Of a stretch of 64,000 nt of DNA, positions 45,052 through 55,889 are shown in pieces. The notes below the pieces were generated by a model. That model saw nothing but the letters and a program-made list of their open reading frames with translations, was not told the origin of the DNA and made no database searches. Position 1 is the stretch's first letter. Each line of letters starts with the position of its first letter. This DNA comes from Melitaea cinxia (Eukaryota > Arthropoda > Insecta > Lepidoptera > Nymphalidae), in contig NC_059402.1 in the NCBI RefSeq assembly GCF_905220565.1, positions 11,843,501 through 11,907,500 on the forward strand. The letters run 5' to 3'. The position numbers and the translations under genes were made by a program.

Positions 45052-46545
45052 TTAACCGACTTCAAAAAAGGAGGAGGTTACTCAATCCGGCCGGAGGAAA
45101 CTCAATATATATATATATTGCTCTTCTTGATTGCTCTTTCGTCATAGTATATATATATATGTATATATATATATACATCTATACATATATAAAAGCGAAA
45201 GGTCACTCATCATGAAATCTTCAAATAATATGTCTTTAGAAATCAACTCCCTTTTCGGGTTAAAACGGGGGAGGGTAGGTTGACTCACTCATCACAAAAT
45301 CTCCGAAACTATAACACCCACAAACTTGCAATTTGGCAAGTAGGTTCCTTATGGGGCGTAGATATCCGCTAAGATCTGATTTTACGAAAATCAACCCCTA
45401 AGGGGAAAAAACGGGGAATGGAAATTTGTATGAAAGTCTTATGTTTTTGAAGTAAGAGACTTGAAATTTAAAACGTATGATCTATAGATGGTGAGAAGGT
45501 GCCCAAATAATGCATCGAATCTCGAAATATAAAAGGGAAAGGTCACTAACTCACTCATCACGAGAACTCAAAAATTAATGAAATGACGATTCGGGAGTGC
45601 TCTTGGAGCCTATTTGAATAAAGCTGTTTTTGATTAACCGTTAAGGGGGTTTAATTGGGGTTGATAGTTTGTATGAAACATATACAGCAGCTATAAGTTC
45701 GCCTGATAGATTATTTATACTCCAGCCTGAAAATAAAACTAAAAATGTGGTGTATAGAGAGGTTTTATAAAAATAACTATTAGATTATACCAAATTGTGC
45801 CTTTTAAAAAGTTACTCAATGTGATAAACATTTCAAGTGACTGAAATAAAAAAATAATTTGCGTTAAGCATCCTAATAGTAATGCATATCTTCATAACCA
45901 CGCGGACGTAGTCACGGGCGACAGTTAGTGTATTATAAAACAACGTCCCCCAAAAGTGTTTGTGATCGATTCCCTCAAAATCTACTGAACGGATTTTCAT
46001 GCGGTTTCGCCAATGGAGTAATGGAGAGCTTCACGAGGAAGGTTTACGGAACGGCTTAGCCGATTTTGATGAGAGTTTTACTGGAAGTTTGCCGGGACAA
46101 CTTTGTGACAAACTGGATTCAACGCGGGCGAAGCCGCGGGCACAGCTAGTATATACATATATGTATATATATTTTTAAATGTATGTTCGGGGATAACTTC
46201 GTCGTTTATGAAAAGATTTTGATAATTCTTTTTTTGTTGGAAAGGAGATATCCCTGGTGTGGTACCATGATAAGAAAACCGGGATCTGATGATGGGATAC
46301 CAGAGAAATCGAGGGAAACTCTCTAAAATCCGCATAACTTTTTGCTAGGTGTACCAATTTTGATGATTTTTAACTTAATCGAAAGCCGATATTTATCATG
46401 TGGTCATATTTCATCGAGATCTGATTACAACTTTTGGAGTAATCTTTGATAATGCGTATTTCTTGACTATTTTTTCATTGTATTACTTGTTGATGTAATT
46501 GAAGTCGATTTATTTTCGTGTGCCTGCAAACATAATTACTAATAA
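45052..46545 (+). repeat. Repeat D copy split by a Helitron
   Basis: The left part (45052-45177) begins tttttaaccgacttcaaaaa and aggaggaggttactcaat and runs into a TA-rich tract. The right part (46150-46545) resumes with atgtatgttcggggataact and continues to gaagtcgattta. Between them lies the non-autonomous Helitron 45178-46149. The insertion is therefore younger than this repeat copy. Confidence 0.7.
45178..46149 (+). mobile_element. Complete non-autonomous Helitron (972 bp)
   Basis: Starts with TC after an A (45177) and ends with a hairpin (gcgggcgaagccgcggg) and CTAG at 46146-46149 followed by T. These are the standard Helitron ends and A^T target. The body has two copies of an aaaggtcact-actcatca motif (about 45200 and 45540) and a piece of a LINE 3' end (about 45585-45638). 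No Rep or helicase coding. Confidence 0.75.
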
Positions 46546-46884
46546 TGAATTAACACAAAATAAAAATAAAAAATAACGATAAATAAAAAATTGATATAAA
46601 ATACAAAATTACAAGATTGAGAGTAATTGCTTCTCAAAACTGATAGGCGCCCCAACAAATCGTGTTTTTTTTGAAAATCATATTTAAATACGAATTATAT
46701 ATTTATAAATATGAATAATATTTTTTTTAGCGACAATAATAAAAAATATAAATAAAAATAAAAAATCAAAAATAAAAAAATAATTAAAAAATAATAATGA
46801 TAAAATATGAATAATATTTTTCGATTTTACCGACATAATAATAAAAAATAAGAACAGCCTATTTAAATAAAAAATAACGAGTGC

Positions 46885-46990
46885 AATTAGAAAAAGAAAA
46901 AGAAAAAATAATTGATCAGGGACATGGGGATTTGAACCATGATCTTCTCGGTTGATCCCGACCGACCAATTTCCCACCGAGCTATTGCAA
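46885..46990 (-). mobile_element. tRNA-derived SINE head
   Basis: On the minus strand: A-box-like TAGCTCGGTGGGA and a canonical B-box GGTTCAAATCC spaced as in a tRNA gene. The acceptor ends do not pair, and the sequence runs into a T-rich, A-rich tail. I call it a SINE head and not a tRNA gene. Confidence 0.65.
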
Positions 46991-47191
46991 CTAAATTAAC
47001 GAATGCGAAATTTACCTTCGCATTCTAACGATATTTTTTCACTCCCTAAAAACAGGGATAAAACGACATTTTCTGAAAATAAATCCTAGCTAGATAGATT
47101 TATCTCCCCCGAAACCTCCTATATACTAAATTTTAAGAAAATCGTTAGAGCCGTTTCCGAGATCCAGATTCTATATATATATATACTAGCG

Positions 47192-47214
47192 ACCCGCCCC
47201 GGCTTCGCACGGGT
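47192..47214 (-). other. Helitron 3'-terminal hairpin
   Basis: Stem ACCCG/CGGGT with a 13-base GC-rich centre, two bases before the terminal CTAG (47186-47189). This structure ends rolling-circle transfer in Helitrons. Confidence 0.8.
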
Positions 47215-47328
47215 GCAATGCTGATGCTAAATACACTACAGAAATACAATATATCTATGGAATATACACTACGTTTTTTACTTTTTGATTTTTAACCTAT
47301 TTATTTTATTTTTACAACAATCAATATA

Positions 47329-50300
47329 TTACAGAATGTCTTTATATACAACGTTCACAGCTTTCTTGTCATTAGACAATACAAACATGTTTTCTCTAGA
47401 GGTTACTCTTGAAAGAGCGACATACAGTTGGCCATGTGAAAAACAGTCAACGCTCAAATCTAAGCCTGCAACATTGAAGGTTTGACCCTGCGATTTATTA
47501 ATTGTCAATGCAAAAGCTGTCTTTACCGGAAACTGTAAACGTTTAAATTGGAAGGGTAAATCCGATGGTATCAGAGGGATTCGGGGAATCAATACATCTT
47601 CTCCGGTACCACATCCTGTGAGTATTGTGCACTCTATTATGAAAGTTTTCAGTGATTTTACCAGCAAACGCGTGCCATTGCAAAGTTTAGGTGGATTCAG
47701 GTTTCTTAATAAAATAACAGGACAACCTACTTTTAACACCATTTTGTGAGGAGAGAGACCAGACGGGTTCAAAGAGTTTAGAAATTCTGTAGGAAAATGA
47801 ACAGCTTCTTCCAAATCGAGAACAGTATCGACAGAGTAGTATATTTTCGTCGGCGCATCAATCTTTGAAAGAATCAAGTTATTTACCTTATCTACTTGTT
47901 CGTTAGTTGGTGACAGAATCGCCCTTTCTTTAAACCAAGTTATTGTCTTATAATTTATGTTATCAATGTCAGGATAGACATTGTTGACTAACTCTTGGAT
48001 GTTGTCTATCAAAACACAAAGGTTTTCTAGGTTAATCCTTCCCTCAATTTGTGTTAACTCCCCATTTCCGACTTTTAGCAGCATCTCTGGAAATAGCCTG
48101 TTTTCACGTGAAGATGACGAAACCCGCATATTAGTTTTAAGCTCTAATTTATTGACATGTGGCCAAAGGTAGGATCTTTTTAGGGAAGCATTTATTTCGT
48201 CAGCACGTGTTCCTCGAGTCACAACTGGTAGAATTTGACGGAAATCTCCTGAGAACAGAATTGTACATCCTCCCATAGGCGAAATTTTGTTGCGCAAATC
48301 GCGCATTGTCCTATCCAATGCTTCTATAGACGTCTTGTTTGACATGGTAGCTTCGTCCCAGACTATTAATGAGCAGTCACGCATCAATTTTCCTGTATTG
48401 CTCTGTTTAGAAACACTACAGACGCTGTTATTATCATCGGTGGCGATTTTCAGCGGGAGCTTGAATGTAGAGTGTGCGGTTCGGCCTCCTTCCAAAAGCG
48501 TAGCGGCAATGCCGGATGACGCAACAGCTAACGCAATTTTTCCGGTAGATCTCACTTTTTTTAAAAGCAGGTTGATTAAAAATGTTTTTCCTGTACCTCC
48601 TGGAGCATCAAGGAAAAACAATTTCCCTTCATTGTTATCAATTGTTGCTAGTAATGCAGTGAATACTTTTTTCTGGTCGATGTTTAATCGTGGCTCATCT
48701 TGAGCTATATTTTGTAAAAGTCTCGTTTGATCGTATGATGTTTCTCTTCTGTATTCGGCACTGTTAGTTAAGTCTGAGTTAGTAGTATTAGCTGGCATCG
48801 GCAGCCCAAAATCCTTGATCGATTTACCCGAAAGTAATTGCACTACTTTGTTCAATTCAAATAATGCTTCGTCAAATATGTTTTGATCATATTGTGGATC
48901 ATCTGAGTTTAACTCTCGCCGTCGCCGAATCAGAATATCACTGGCCATATTTTCTTGAAATTTATTCCATAGAGTAACAGAATCAGTTACTTGACAAAAC
49001 GCTACTATGATGGCAAATAAATATCTTAATGATGTAGCTGAACTACATACAGCTGCTTCTGATAATGTGTTTTCCCAGTGAGAATCGTCTTCCAAGAGCC
49101 CCATAGCTTTGCATGTTGCTTGATAAGTATTGTAAACAACACCTTGTACAGTTCTTAGGTGTGCAAAGGATGTCGGGCCTTTTACAATATGCAGTAACAT
49201 TCTCAGATAAAAGCATTCGCTGTTGTTGGGATGAATCACGTAGACTCTGCCAAGAGCATCCGTTTTTTTTACTTCCGGAAAACCATCAACCGCAGTACCT
49301 TGTTTTCGCCGTTGAAAAGTTTTAGAACTCTGGTTCCATGTATAGTAACTTGGAACTCTGTCATATGTCAGAGTTTTCGCGAAATCATCTTGAGCACATA
49401 ATTTGAAGAATGCTGTCAATGTTGTATCCTGCGGGTTATTAACAACTTCTTGTATATTGTTCTCAGTGAAATATACTCTTTGTCCATTTTCTAAATGAAC
49501 TGCAAGGTGGACAACTGTGGGAGCCCGGTCGTGCACTTCGAATGATAAAATCCTCCATACAGCTTCAGAGCTGCAGATGTAACGTCCAGACTGATACTTT
49601 TCCACTTCATTTGGTGATTGTATGCTGAAAGTGGCTTGATCACTGCCTTTATTAATGTACTTAGTAACATATTGTATTGACTTTATTGAATTGCACAACT
49701 CTACGTTGATGTGGGCATCAAAAATTTTCAAAAGGAGTGGATTATAGGGAACGATCCATCGGTTATCAATATCATGGTTTCGGACGGTGGCATTTTGCCC
49801 GCCCTGTTCTGGCGATCGTCGACGATATTTGGGATATCCGTCATCGCTAGTAATTGTTTGAGTTTGGAACGACTTCGGAAATTTTTTGTTGCATCGAGAA
49901 TCTCGCATACATGGAGAATTCGGGTTTAAAGTCCCGCAAGGGCCGTGTACCATATGTTTCTTTACGATTTCGTACAGGTTAGGATCTTCATCTTTATCCG
50001 GTAATTCAGCTGAAATAACCCTGTCAATTTGGTTTGGTCTAATTTTGTTTACTAACCACACCAGCAGGTGTACATGTGGCAAGCCACGTTTCTGCCATTC
50101 TATTGTGTACATATGACAGCGCGGTGGACCGAATATATGAGACTTGTTAATGAGGTGCAGGAGTTTCTGTACTTTTAAATGGAAGACTCTGTTAACTATA
50201 TCGTATCTGTCTTGTGGCGTTAAATTGGTGTTAATATTTTCTTTGATTTCCGACCAATTTGGGTTACATGTTGCAGTTATAAATAAATCAGGTTTGCCGT

Positions 50301-51855
50301 AATTTCTGACGTAAGTCATGGCGTCTTGCGATTTTTCGTGTAAATATCGAGGTCCACCTGTGAATGATGAAGGTAGTATAACCAACTGCCCAATGCCGTT
50401 TTGGTGTTCATTCGCCTGTAAAGCATCCTGAAGATGAACGTAATTTTCGGCTCTCAATTTAGTTTGATTATTACGGATGTAGGCCAATCTCTCAGATTCA
50501 ATTTTCGCATATTGATCTACCAAGTATTGGTTTGTTAACATTCCATACCTAAGCAAAGTGTTGAAATTGTTACGTCTTGTCATTATACGGTAGCAATAGT
50601 AGTTCATACATGACACTGTTTTACGCAGAGGTATACCACTGATTGGGTCAACTTGAGAAACATTAATGGCATAACCATCTTCTCCACGACATAGCATCAA
50701 AGGATATTGTAAGCTGTCATAAGATCTGTGTAACTCTGAAATTTTTTGCAAATTATCATCACGACTATGCAATACAATATCTCTTTTGTCAAATTGCTGT
50801 CCAGCTATCACCACTGCTACTTCACTCGTGGAAGGCGCATTGTATCGTCCTCTGTGTTCTCCAACAGGAACTTTATTTGCATGGATTACAACATTAAAGT
50901 CAGGAGTATTTGCTGGAACACTTTCAATCGCAGTTTTGAAAGACTGTATATAGCAATTATGAGAATGTAACATATCTTGGAGAGATCTAATCAAATCTCT
51001 ATCAATTGGCTGTGCAACACTTGAACACCGCGTAGATGCTTGTGTATCTGGATCTGCAATAAAATATATTTGCAGAAATTTGTGATCATCGGGTCGAAGT
51101 GGTAGCAAGCTCCCAGCTAAGTGGTACACTTGCCCTTGAATTTTAAATGTAGGCATGAACCCACGCTCAACGACTTGCTTACTCTTAAAAGAGGTCATTT
51201 GAAATGCGTTATTATAACGGCGTATATTGCGCATGAATTGTTTGGATTTCTGATGATCACCCGTAAGAAGAGAGTGAAGTGGTTCAGGCGGAGGGAGAAT
51301 TTCTTCTAATTTGACTTTTCCTTGTAAGCAACACATGCCTTTCGATTCGTCCTTGAATTTTAATGCCAAGCAATGTTCACACACTACTGACATAGTACCT
51401 ATTGATACTATACGATCGTCCTTGTAAGAAATCGAAGGATCGTAATTCATGGCAGAATTTTCTTTATTTACCCATGAATTACTAACTCGTGCTGATGATT
51501 CTCTGGCTCTCTGTATTCGATGTCTATCCCTATCTCGGCTGCGGCGAACCTCACGCTCTACTGAAGATTCTCTCTCCCTCTCAGCTCTATATCTATCCCG
51601 AGCCTGACTACGGCGAACCTCACGCTCTACTGAAGATTCTCTCTCTATCTCAGCTCTATATCTATCCCGAGCCTGACTGAGACGAACCTCACGCTCTACT
51701 GAAGATTCTCTCTCTCTCTCAACTCTATTTCTATCCCGAGCCTGACTGAGGCGAGCCTCACGTTCCGTTGACGATTCTTCATCTCTTACTGAACGTACTC
51801 TTCTGGCATTCACTGTACTACAACCTATGTTCGAACGACGACGTCTTCCAGACAT
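47329..51855 (-). CDS. Helitron Rep/helicase (RepHel)
   Basis: An intact 1508-residue single-exon protein that nicks and unwinds DNA in rolling-circle transposition. Residues 1-125 are an Arg/Glu-rich, charged region with four copies of a 23-residue repeat (S-S-V-E-R-E-V-R...). The Helitron-like N-terminal region follows. The Rep endonuclease has the HUH motif HVH at 594-596 and the paired tyrosines Y729 and Y733 (YVTKY). The SF1B Pif1-like helicase has Walker A DAPGGTGKT (1083-1091), Walker B IVWDEA (1164-1169), GDFRQILPV and a C-terminal TINKSQGQTF (1451-1460) with the GQLYVALSR block. The start is the ATG at 51855, the only one before the repeats. All catalytic residues expected for activity are present. 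No frameshift or stop is seen. Confidence 0.96.
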   Translation of the reverse strand: MSGRRRRSNIGCSTVNARRVRSVRDEESSTEREARLSQARDRNRVERERESSVEREVRLSQARDRYRAEIERESSVEREVRRSQARDRYRAERERESSVEREVRRSRDRDRHRIQRARESSARVSNSWVNKENSAMNYDPSISYKDDRIVSIGTMSVVCEHCLALKFKDESKGMCCLQGKVKLEEILPPPEPLHSLLTGDHQKSKQFMRNIRRYNNAFQMTSFKSKQVVERGFMPTFKIQGQVYHLAGSLLPLRPDDHKFLQIYFIADPDTQASTRCSSVAQPIDRDLIRSLQDMLHSHNCYIQSFKTAIESVPANTPDFNVVIHANKVPVGEHRGRYNAPSTSEVAVVIAGQQFDKRDIVLHSRDDNLQKISELHRSYDSLQYPLMLCRGEDGYAINVSQVDPISGIPLRKTVSCMNYYCYRIMTRRNNFNTLLRYGMLTNQYLVDQYAKIESERLAYIRNNQTKLRAENYVHLQDALQANEHQNGIGQLVILPSSFTGGPRYLHEKSQDAMTYVRNYGKPDLFITATCNPNWSEIKENINTNLTPQDRYDIVNRVFHLKVQKLLHLINKSHIFGPPRCHMYTIEWQKRGLPHVHLLVWLVNKIRPNQIDRVISAELPDKDEDPNLYEIVKKHMVHGPCGTLNPNSPCMRDSRCNKKFPKSFQTQTITSDDGYPKYRRRSPEQGGQNATVRNHDIDNRWIVPYNPLLLKIFDAHINVELCNSIKSIQYVTKYINKGSDQATFSIQSPNEVEKYQSGRYICSSEAVWRILSFEVHDRAPTVVHLAVHLENGQRVYFTENNIQEVVNNPQDTTLTAFFKLCAQDDFAKTLTYDRVPSYYTWNQSSKTFQRRKQGTAVDGFPEVKKTDALGRVYVIHPNNSECFYLRMLLHIVKGPTSFAHLRTVQGVVYNTYQATCKAMGLLEDDSHWENTLSEAAVCSSATSLRYLFAIIVAFCQVTDSVTLWNKFQENMASDILIRRRRELNSDDPQYDQNIFDEALFELNKVVQLLSGKSIKDFGLPMPANTTNSDLTNSAEYRRETSYDQTRLLQNIAQDEPRLNIDQKKVFTALLATIDNNEGKLFFLDAPGGTGKTFLINLLLKKVRSTGKIALAVASSGIAATLLEGGRTAHSTFKLPLKIATDDNNSVCSVSKQSNTGKLMRDCSLIVWDEATMSNKTSIEALDRTMRDLRNKISPMGGCTILFSGDFRQILPVVTRGTRADEINASLKRSYLWPHVNKLELKTNMRVSSSSRENRLFPEMLLKVGNGELTQIEGRINLENLCVLIDNIQELVNNVYPDIDNINYKTITWFKERAILSPTNEQVDKVNNLILSKIDAPTKIYYSVDTVLDLEEAVHFPTEFLNSLNPSGLSPHKMVLKVGCPVILLRNLNPPKLCNGTRLLVKSLKTFIIECTILTGCGTGEDVLIPRIPLIPSDLPFQFKRLQFPVKTAFALTINKSQGQTFNVAGLDLSVDCFSHGQLYVALSRVTSRENMFVLSNDKKAVNVVYKDIL

Positions 51856-52057
51856 TATAATTTCTGTAGAAAATTTACTCAGTTTTATATGTACCTATGC
51901 ACAAATTGCCATATTATTAGTATGTGCCGCAGTAAAAAATATCTAAATACTTACCATTTAGAAACAAAAGATAATTAACGATCATAAAAAACAAAAGATA
52001 CCTATTCTATTCAGTTTTTTTTATATTGTTTTCTAATGTTTACGCGAATTTTACTCA

Positions 52058-52224
52058 TTTAATAAAACACTTTTTTCGGATTTTATCGCGGTTTATTGTT
52101 AACTTTTGATTCCCGACGTTTCGGATACTTTACAGCAACCATGGTCACGGGAGGACTCAGTCCTCCCGTGACCATGGTTGCTATAATAAACCGCGATAAA
52201 ATCCGAAAAAAGTGTTTTATTAAA
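52058..52224. repeat. Nested hairpin (double inverted repeat) in the Helitron leader
   Basis: The inner part, 52134-52182, is a perfect palindrome (24-base arms, one central base). Outer arms of about 40 bases, 52058-52099 and 52184-52224, are also near-perfect complements (ttttatcgcggtttatt / aataaaccgcgataaaa). A 34-base unpaired segment lies on the left only. Probably a fold-back insertion; the gattcccgacgtttcgg motif recalls a common lepidopteran repeat. Confidence 0.85.
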
Positions 52225-52534
52225 TCAGTTTTTTTTAACTAAAATACCTCAACTTAAACTACGATTTTAATTTAATTAAAAATACTTTGCTATTCGTTCA
52301 ACTAAAAACAAAAGATAATCAACAATCATCAACAACAAAAGATACCTATTCTATTAAGTTCTTTTTCTGAACTTACATACCTCAACTTAAATTACGATTT
52401 TTGAAAATAATTTCCCTAATATTAAATTGATCTAACTTTAAATTTTAACCAAGATCTTAATAGAAAATTCCAATACAAAAATTATAGTTAATCTTATCTA
52501 ACCGTATGTACTTATACTAATTATTACTATAAGT

Positions 52535-52865
52535 CATCATTACAGCCTATACAGTCCACTGCTGGACATAGGCCTCCACAAGTTTACGCCAAAAATAACG
52601 TGAACTCATGTGTTTTGCCCATAGTCACCACGCTGGGCAGGCGGGTTGGTGACCGCAGTACTGGCTTTGTCGCACTGAAGACGCTGCTGCCCGTCTTCAG
52701 CCTGTGTATTTCAAAGCCAGCAGTTGGATGGTTATCCCGCCATCGGTCGGCTTCTTAAGTTCCAAGGTGGTCGTGGAACCTTGTTATCCCTTAGTCGCCT
52801 CTTACGACACCCACGGGAAGAAAGGGGGTGGCTAAATTCTTTAGTGCCGTAGCCACCCAGCATAC
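52535..52865 (-). mobile_element. SINE-A, full-length copy inside the Helitron
   Basis: Flanked by a perfect 13-bp duplication, tattactataagt, at 52522-52534 and 52866-52878. It is very similar to 2824-3157. It inserted after this Helitron lineage formed, upstream of the coding start. Confidence 0.88.
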
Positions 52866-53117
52866 TATTACTATAAGTGCGATTACTATAAGTGCGATTT
52901 AAAAATTAACCTTACAATAAAATGTAATTTATATTTTAAAACTACTATCATACAATTACTTATCGTAACCTACTTATAATTACTGATACGTTGTTGCGCT
53001 GAAAAGCACTGTTTTATTAAGTATAGTTATTTTCCTCGCTAGAGAGCTCCGATAATAAACGCATCCGATCGCTGCTAAATTCAAAATGCTATAGGGAAAA
53101 TCGCGGCCTCCGACGCG

Positions 53118-53126
53118 CTATTTATA
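53118..53126 (-). promoter_or_regulatory. TATA box candidate of the Helitron
   Basis: The minus strand reads TATAAATAG inside a locally GC-rich block (about 53100-53190) in an otherwise AT-rich region. It lies 1.26 kb before the RepHel ATG, on the right strand. The distance implies a long leader or a spliced intron; no transcript data are available. Confidence 0.45.
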
Positions 53127-53719
53127 GGCACGTTGCCGCCACCGCCCGCCGGCCGGTACCGCCGCAAACGCTACGTCCCGAAATTTTTAAATCTGTGATA
53201 TCTTCGAAAATATTCATTTAAATCATATGCTGTAAAGGGCCATATAGATCTATATTCAATCAACAATGTATTTAAGGTATTTAATTGGATAAGGATTAAT
53301 GCTGTATTGGGTAAAATCGCTTCGAAAATTAGCCATTATTTGTCATAAAAAGTAAATGACAAAAAAATGTTATTGTGGGATATCCATAAGAGATAGGTAT
53401 ATACCATCGCGGAGTTTTCTGTAGATCTTTTCAATGTGTACAATACTTAGTACATTATTTTGATAAATCTCGTAGGGTTCAGCCTGCGTTTGCAATTTAA
53501 GCGAAAAAAATAATAATTATTTACGACATAACATTAGAAAACTCAAAAATAACAGTATTTCTTCACTATTTAATGGATTTTATTATACATATAAATTTTC
53601 CTCTTGAATCAATCTATCTATTAAAAAGAACCGCATCAAAATCCGTTGCGTAGTTTTAAAGATTTAAGCGTACATACATGTGCAGGGACAGAAAAAGTGA
53701 CTTTGTTTTATACTATGTA

Positions 53720-53722
<3 letters not shown>

Positions 53723-53789
<67 letters not shown>
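53723..53789. repeat. (AT)n microsatellite at the Helitron insertion site
   Basis: About 66 bases of alternating A and T directly next to the Helitron 5' end. A shorter TA run (about 47172-47185) lies at the other end, so one microsatellite was split. Confidence 0.9.
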
Positions 53790-53791
<2 letters not shown>

Positions 53792-54079
53792 AGAATTGCT
53801 CGTTTAATAGTATAAGATAAGTAATGCAGTTGTAAGTAATGCACAAAGCGACATTCAGTTTTCATCTAACTAAAGGTACTTCTTTTTACGAAGTATCAAA
53901 TTAAATTGTTCGCCTGTACGTTGTTGACTTCTGTCGCCTATCGCGTTGAAAGTTTTAAAAAATAAAATAAACATCAATAATATATACAAACTAGACTTGC
54001 TCCGCGGTTTCACCCACGAAAACAAATTTGATGATTATAAGGTTATGATTAACCTTAAAAGATAGATACGCTGTCGGGA

Positions 54080-54202
54080 ACACGGCTGGGCCTGCCCAGC
54101 GTGGTGACTACGGGCAAAAGACATGAGTTCACGTTATTTTTGGCGTAAACTTGTGAAGGCCCATGTCCAGCAGTGGACTGTATAGGCTGTAATGATGATG
54201 AT
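54080..54202 (+). mobile_element. SINE-A fragment with target duplication
   Basis: A 5'-truncated copy bounded by the perfect 10-bp repeat gctgtcggga at 54070-54079 and 54203-54212. It ends in an (atg)n tail typical of RTE-mobilised repeats. Confidence 0.82.
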
Positions 54203-54217
54203 GCTGTCGGGAGTCTT

Positions 54218-54620
54218 TTTAACCGTCTTCCAAAAAAGGAGGAGGTTCCCATTCGATTTTATTTTTTTATGTATGTTACTTCAGAACTTTTGACTGGTTG
54301 GACCGATATCGATGAAAAAATTTTAATCAAAAGGTGGCGTGTGTTAATTGGTCCCTATTTAATTTATTTGAGATATAACTACTACTTCTTGAGTTATATC
54401 TAATAATGCGTTTTTACTTGACTATTTTTTCGTCGACCTATGTTGTATTACACCGCATAACTTTGTACTGGGTGTACTGATTTTGATGGTTTTTAATTTA
54501 ATCAAAAGCTGATGTTTATCATGTCTCATTCATTTATCATCTCATTTAAATTTCATTGATATCTGATTACAACTTTTGGAGTAATCTTTGATAATGCGTA
54601 TTTACTTTTTTTTTCGTTTG
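54218..54620 (+). repeat. Repeat D copy
   Basis: Starts tttttaaccgtcttccaaaa and aggaggaggttccc, and continues through ttacttcagaacttttgactgg and gtaatctttgataatgcgta. The gaagtcggtt end is missing. Confidence 0.68.
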
Positions 54621-54957
54621 CGATTCGAATCGATTAAAACTCAATTATTTTAGAACTTTTAATTGCTATCAACTCCGTCGTACATATTAAATAGATATAA
54701 CCGTTTAAGCAGCGCATATAACGGAAGCTCTCAAATAAGAATATTTTTTTCTGTTTTCGTAACTTTTCACATATGCGTCTGAAAAAAGTGACTTTTTAAT
54801 GTAAATCGTAAAGCCGTGTAATAGGGTACTCAGTAACGAGAAAAAAAATGATAGATCTTGTTATTTACGTTGGCTTAGATTACATTCTTTACCAATTTAT
54901 GAATTACGTACATGTGATGAGTTAGGATAATTATTATTTGCATCAAGCACCTAATAA

Positions 54958-55390
54958 TTGTGTTTGCTGGCAAACAAAACAAAACCAACTTCAATTACAT
55001 CGACAAGTAAGACAACGTAGGTAGACGAAAAAATAGTCAAGTAAATACGCATTATCAAAGATTTCTCCAAAAGTGATAATCAAGTCTCAATGAAATTTAA
55101 ATGTGACCACATGATAAACATCGGCTTTCGATGAAATTAAAAATTATCATAATCGTTACACCCAGTAAAAAGTTACGCGGATTTTCGAGGGTTTCCCTCG
55201 ATTTATCTGGGATCCCGTCATCAGATCCTGGTTTTCTTATCATGGTACCACACTTAGAATATCTCCTTTCCAACAAAAAAAGAATTATCAAAATAGGTTT
55301 GCAAACGACAAAGTTATCCCCGACCATAAATTTTAAAAAAATACGGTCGAATTGAATAACCTCCTCCTTTTTTTTGAAGTCGGTTAAAAA
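54958..55390 (-). repeat. Repeat D copy, complete ends, inverted to its neighbour
   Basis: On plus it starts at about ttgtgtttgctggcaaacaa, contains gtaggtagacgaaaaaatag, and ends cctcctcctttttttt-gaagtcggtt. With the + copy at 54218-54620 it forms a widely spaced inverted pair. Confidence 0.72.
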
Positions 55391-55498
55391 TATTTCTTTG
55401 TATCCACATATAATATATAGACTATAAGAAAACAGCAATTTCTCAGAAATATACTTGGTCGCATTAGTAATGGTAAGAATACCTTCATCATTACAATA

Positions 55499-55655
55499 TC
55501 ATTACAGCTTAAGCAGTCCACTGCTGGACATAGGCCTCCACAAGTTTACGCCAAAAATAACGTGAACTCATGTGCTTTGCCTATAGTCACCACGCTGGGC
55601 AGGCGGGTTGGTGACCTCAGGGTTGGCTTTGTCGCACCGAAGACGCTACGAATAT
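55499..55655 (-). mobile_element. SINE-A fragment
   Basis: Carries the RTE-like tail (cagtccactgctggacatag on plus) through gcgggttggtgacctcaggg and cgcaccgaagacgct. 5'-truncated. No clean target duplication of more than six bases. Confidence 0.75.
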
Positions 55656-55889
55656 CTACACTTAAATAAAATACATTAATAAAAAATTTACGATTATCCT
55701 GAAAGAAAATATCACAAAAAACGCTATCTGAAAAAAGAATAACTGTGATGTCTCGCAGTTGATTGCTTGTCTACAATTTCAACCATTGTTTTATTAAATT
55801 TGCTCCCTACAACAGTATTATGCTAATCTTCATTTTGTGGCTTAAGGGATAATGATACTACCCACTTTAGAGGGTGTGAAAAAATATGT

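Larger units (their letters stand above)
47186..53723 (-). mobile_element. Complete autonomous Helitron (6.5 kb)
   Basis: The 5' end TCACTACATAG is at 53723 (minus), preceded by A. The 3' end is a hairpin followed by CTAG ending at 47186 and then T. Both flanks are TA microsatellite, so it inserted by the usual A^T rule inside a (TA)n tract. The first ~150 bases match insect Helitron starts I recognise (motifs ctttttctgtccct, aaaactacgcaacggatttt). It encodes one intact Rep/helicase. The leader also carries a later SINE-A (52535-52865) and a hairpin element (52058-52224). Confidence 0.9.

Noticed and set aside
46910..46990. Possible tRNA gene on the minus strand
   Set aside because: Good A/B boxes, but the ends do not form an acceptor stem and the tail is SINE-like.
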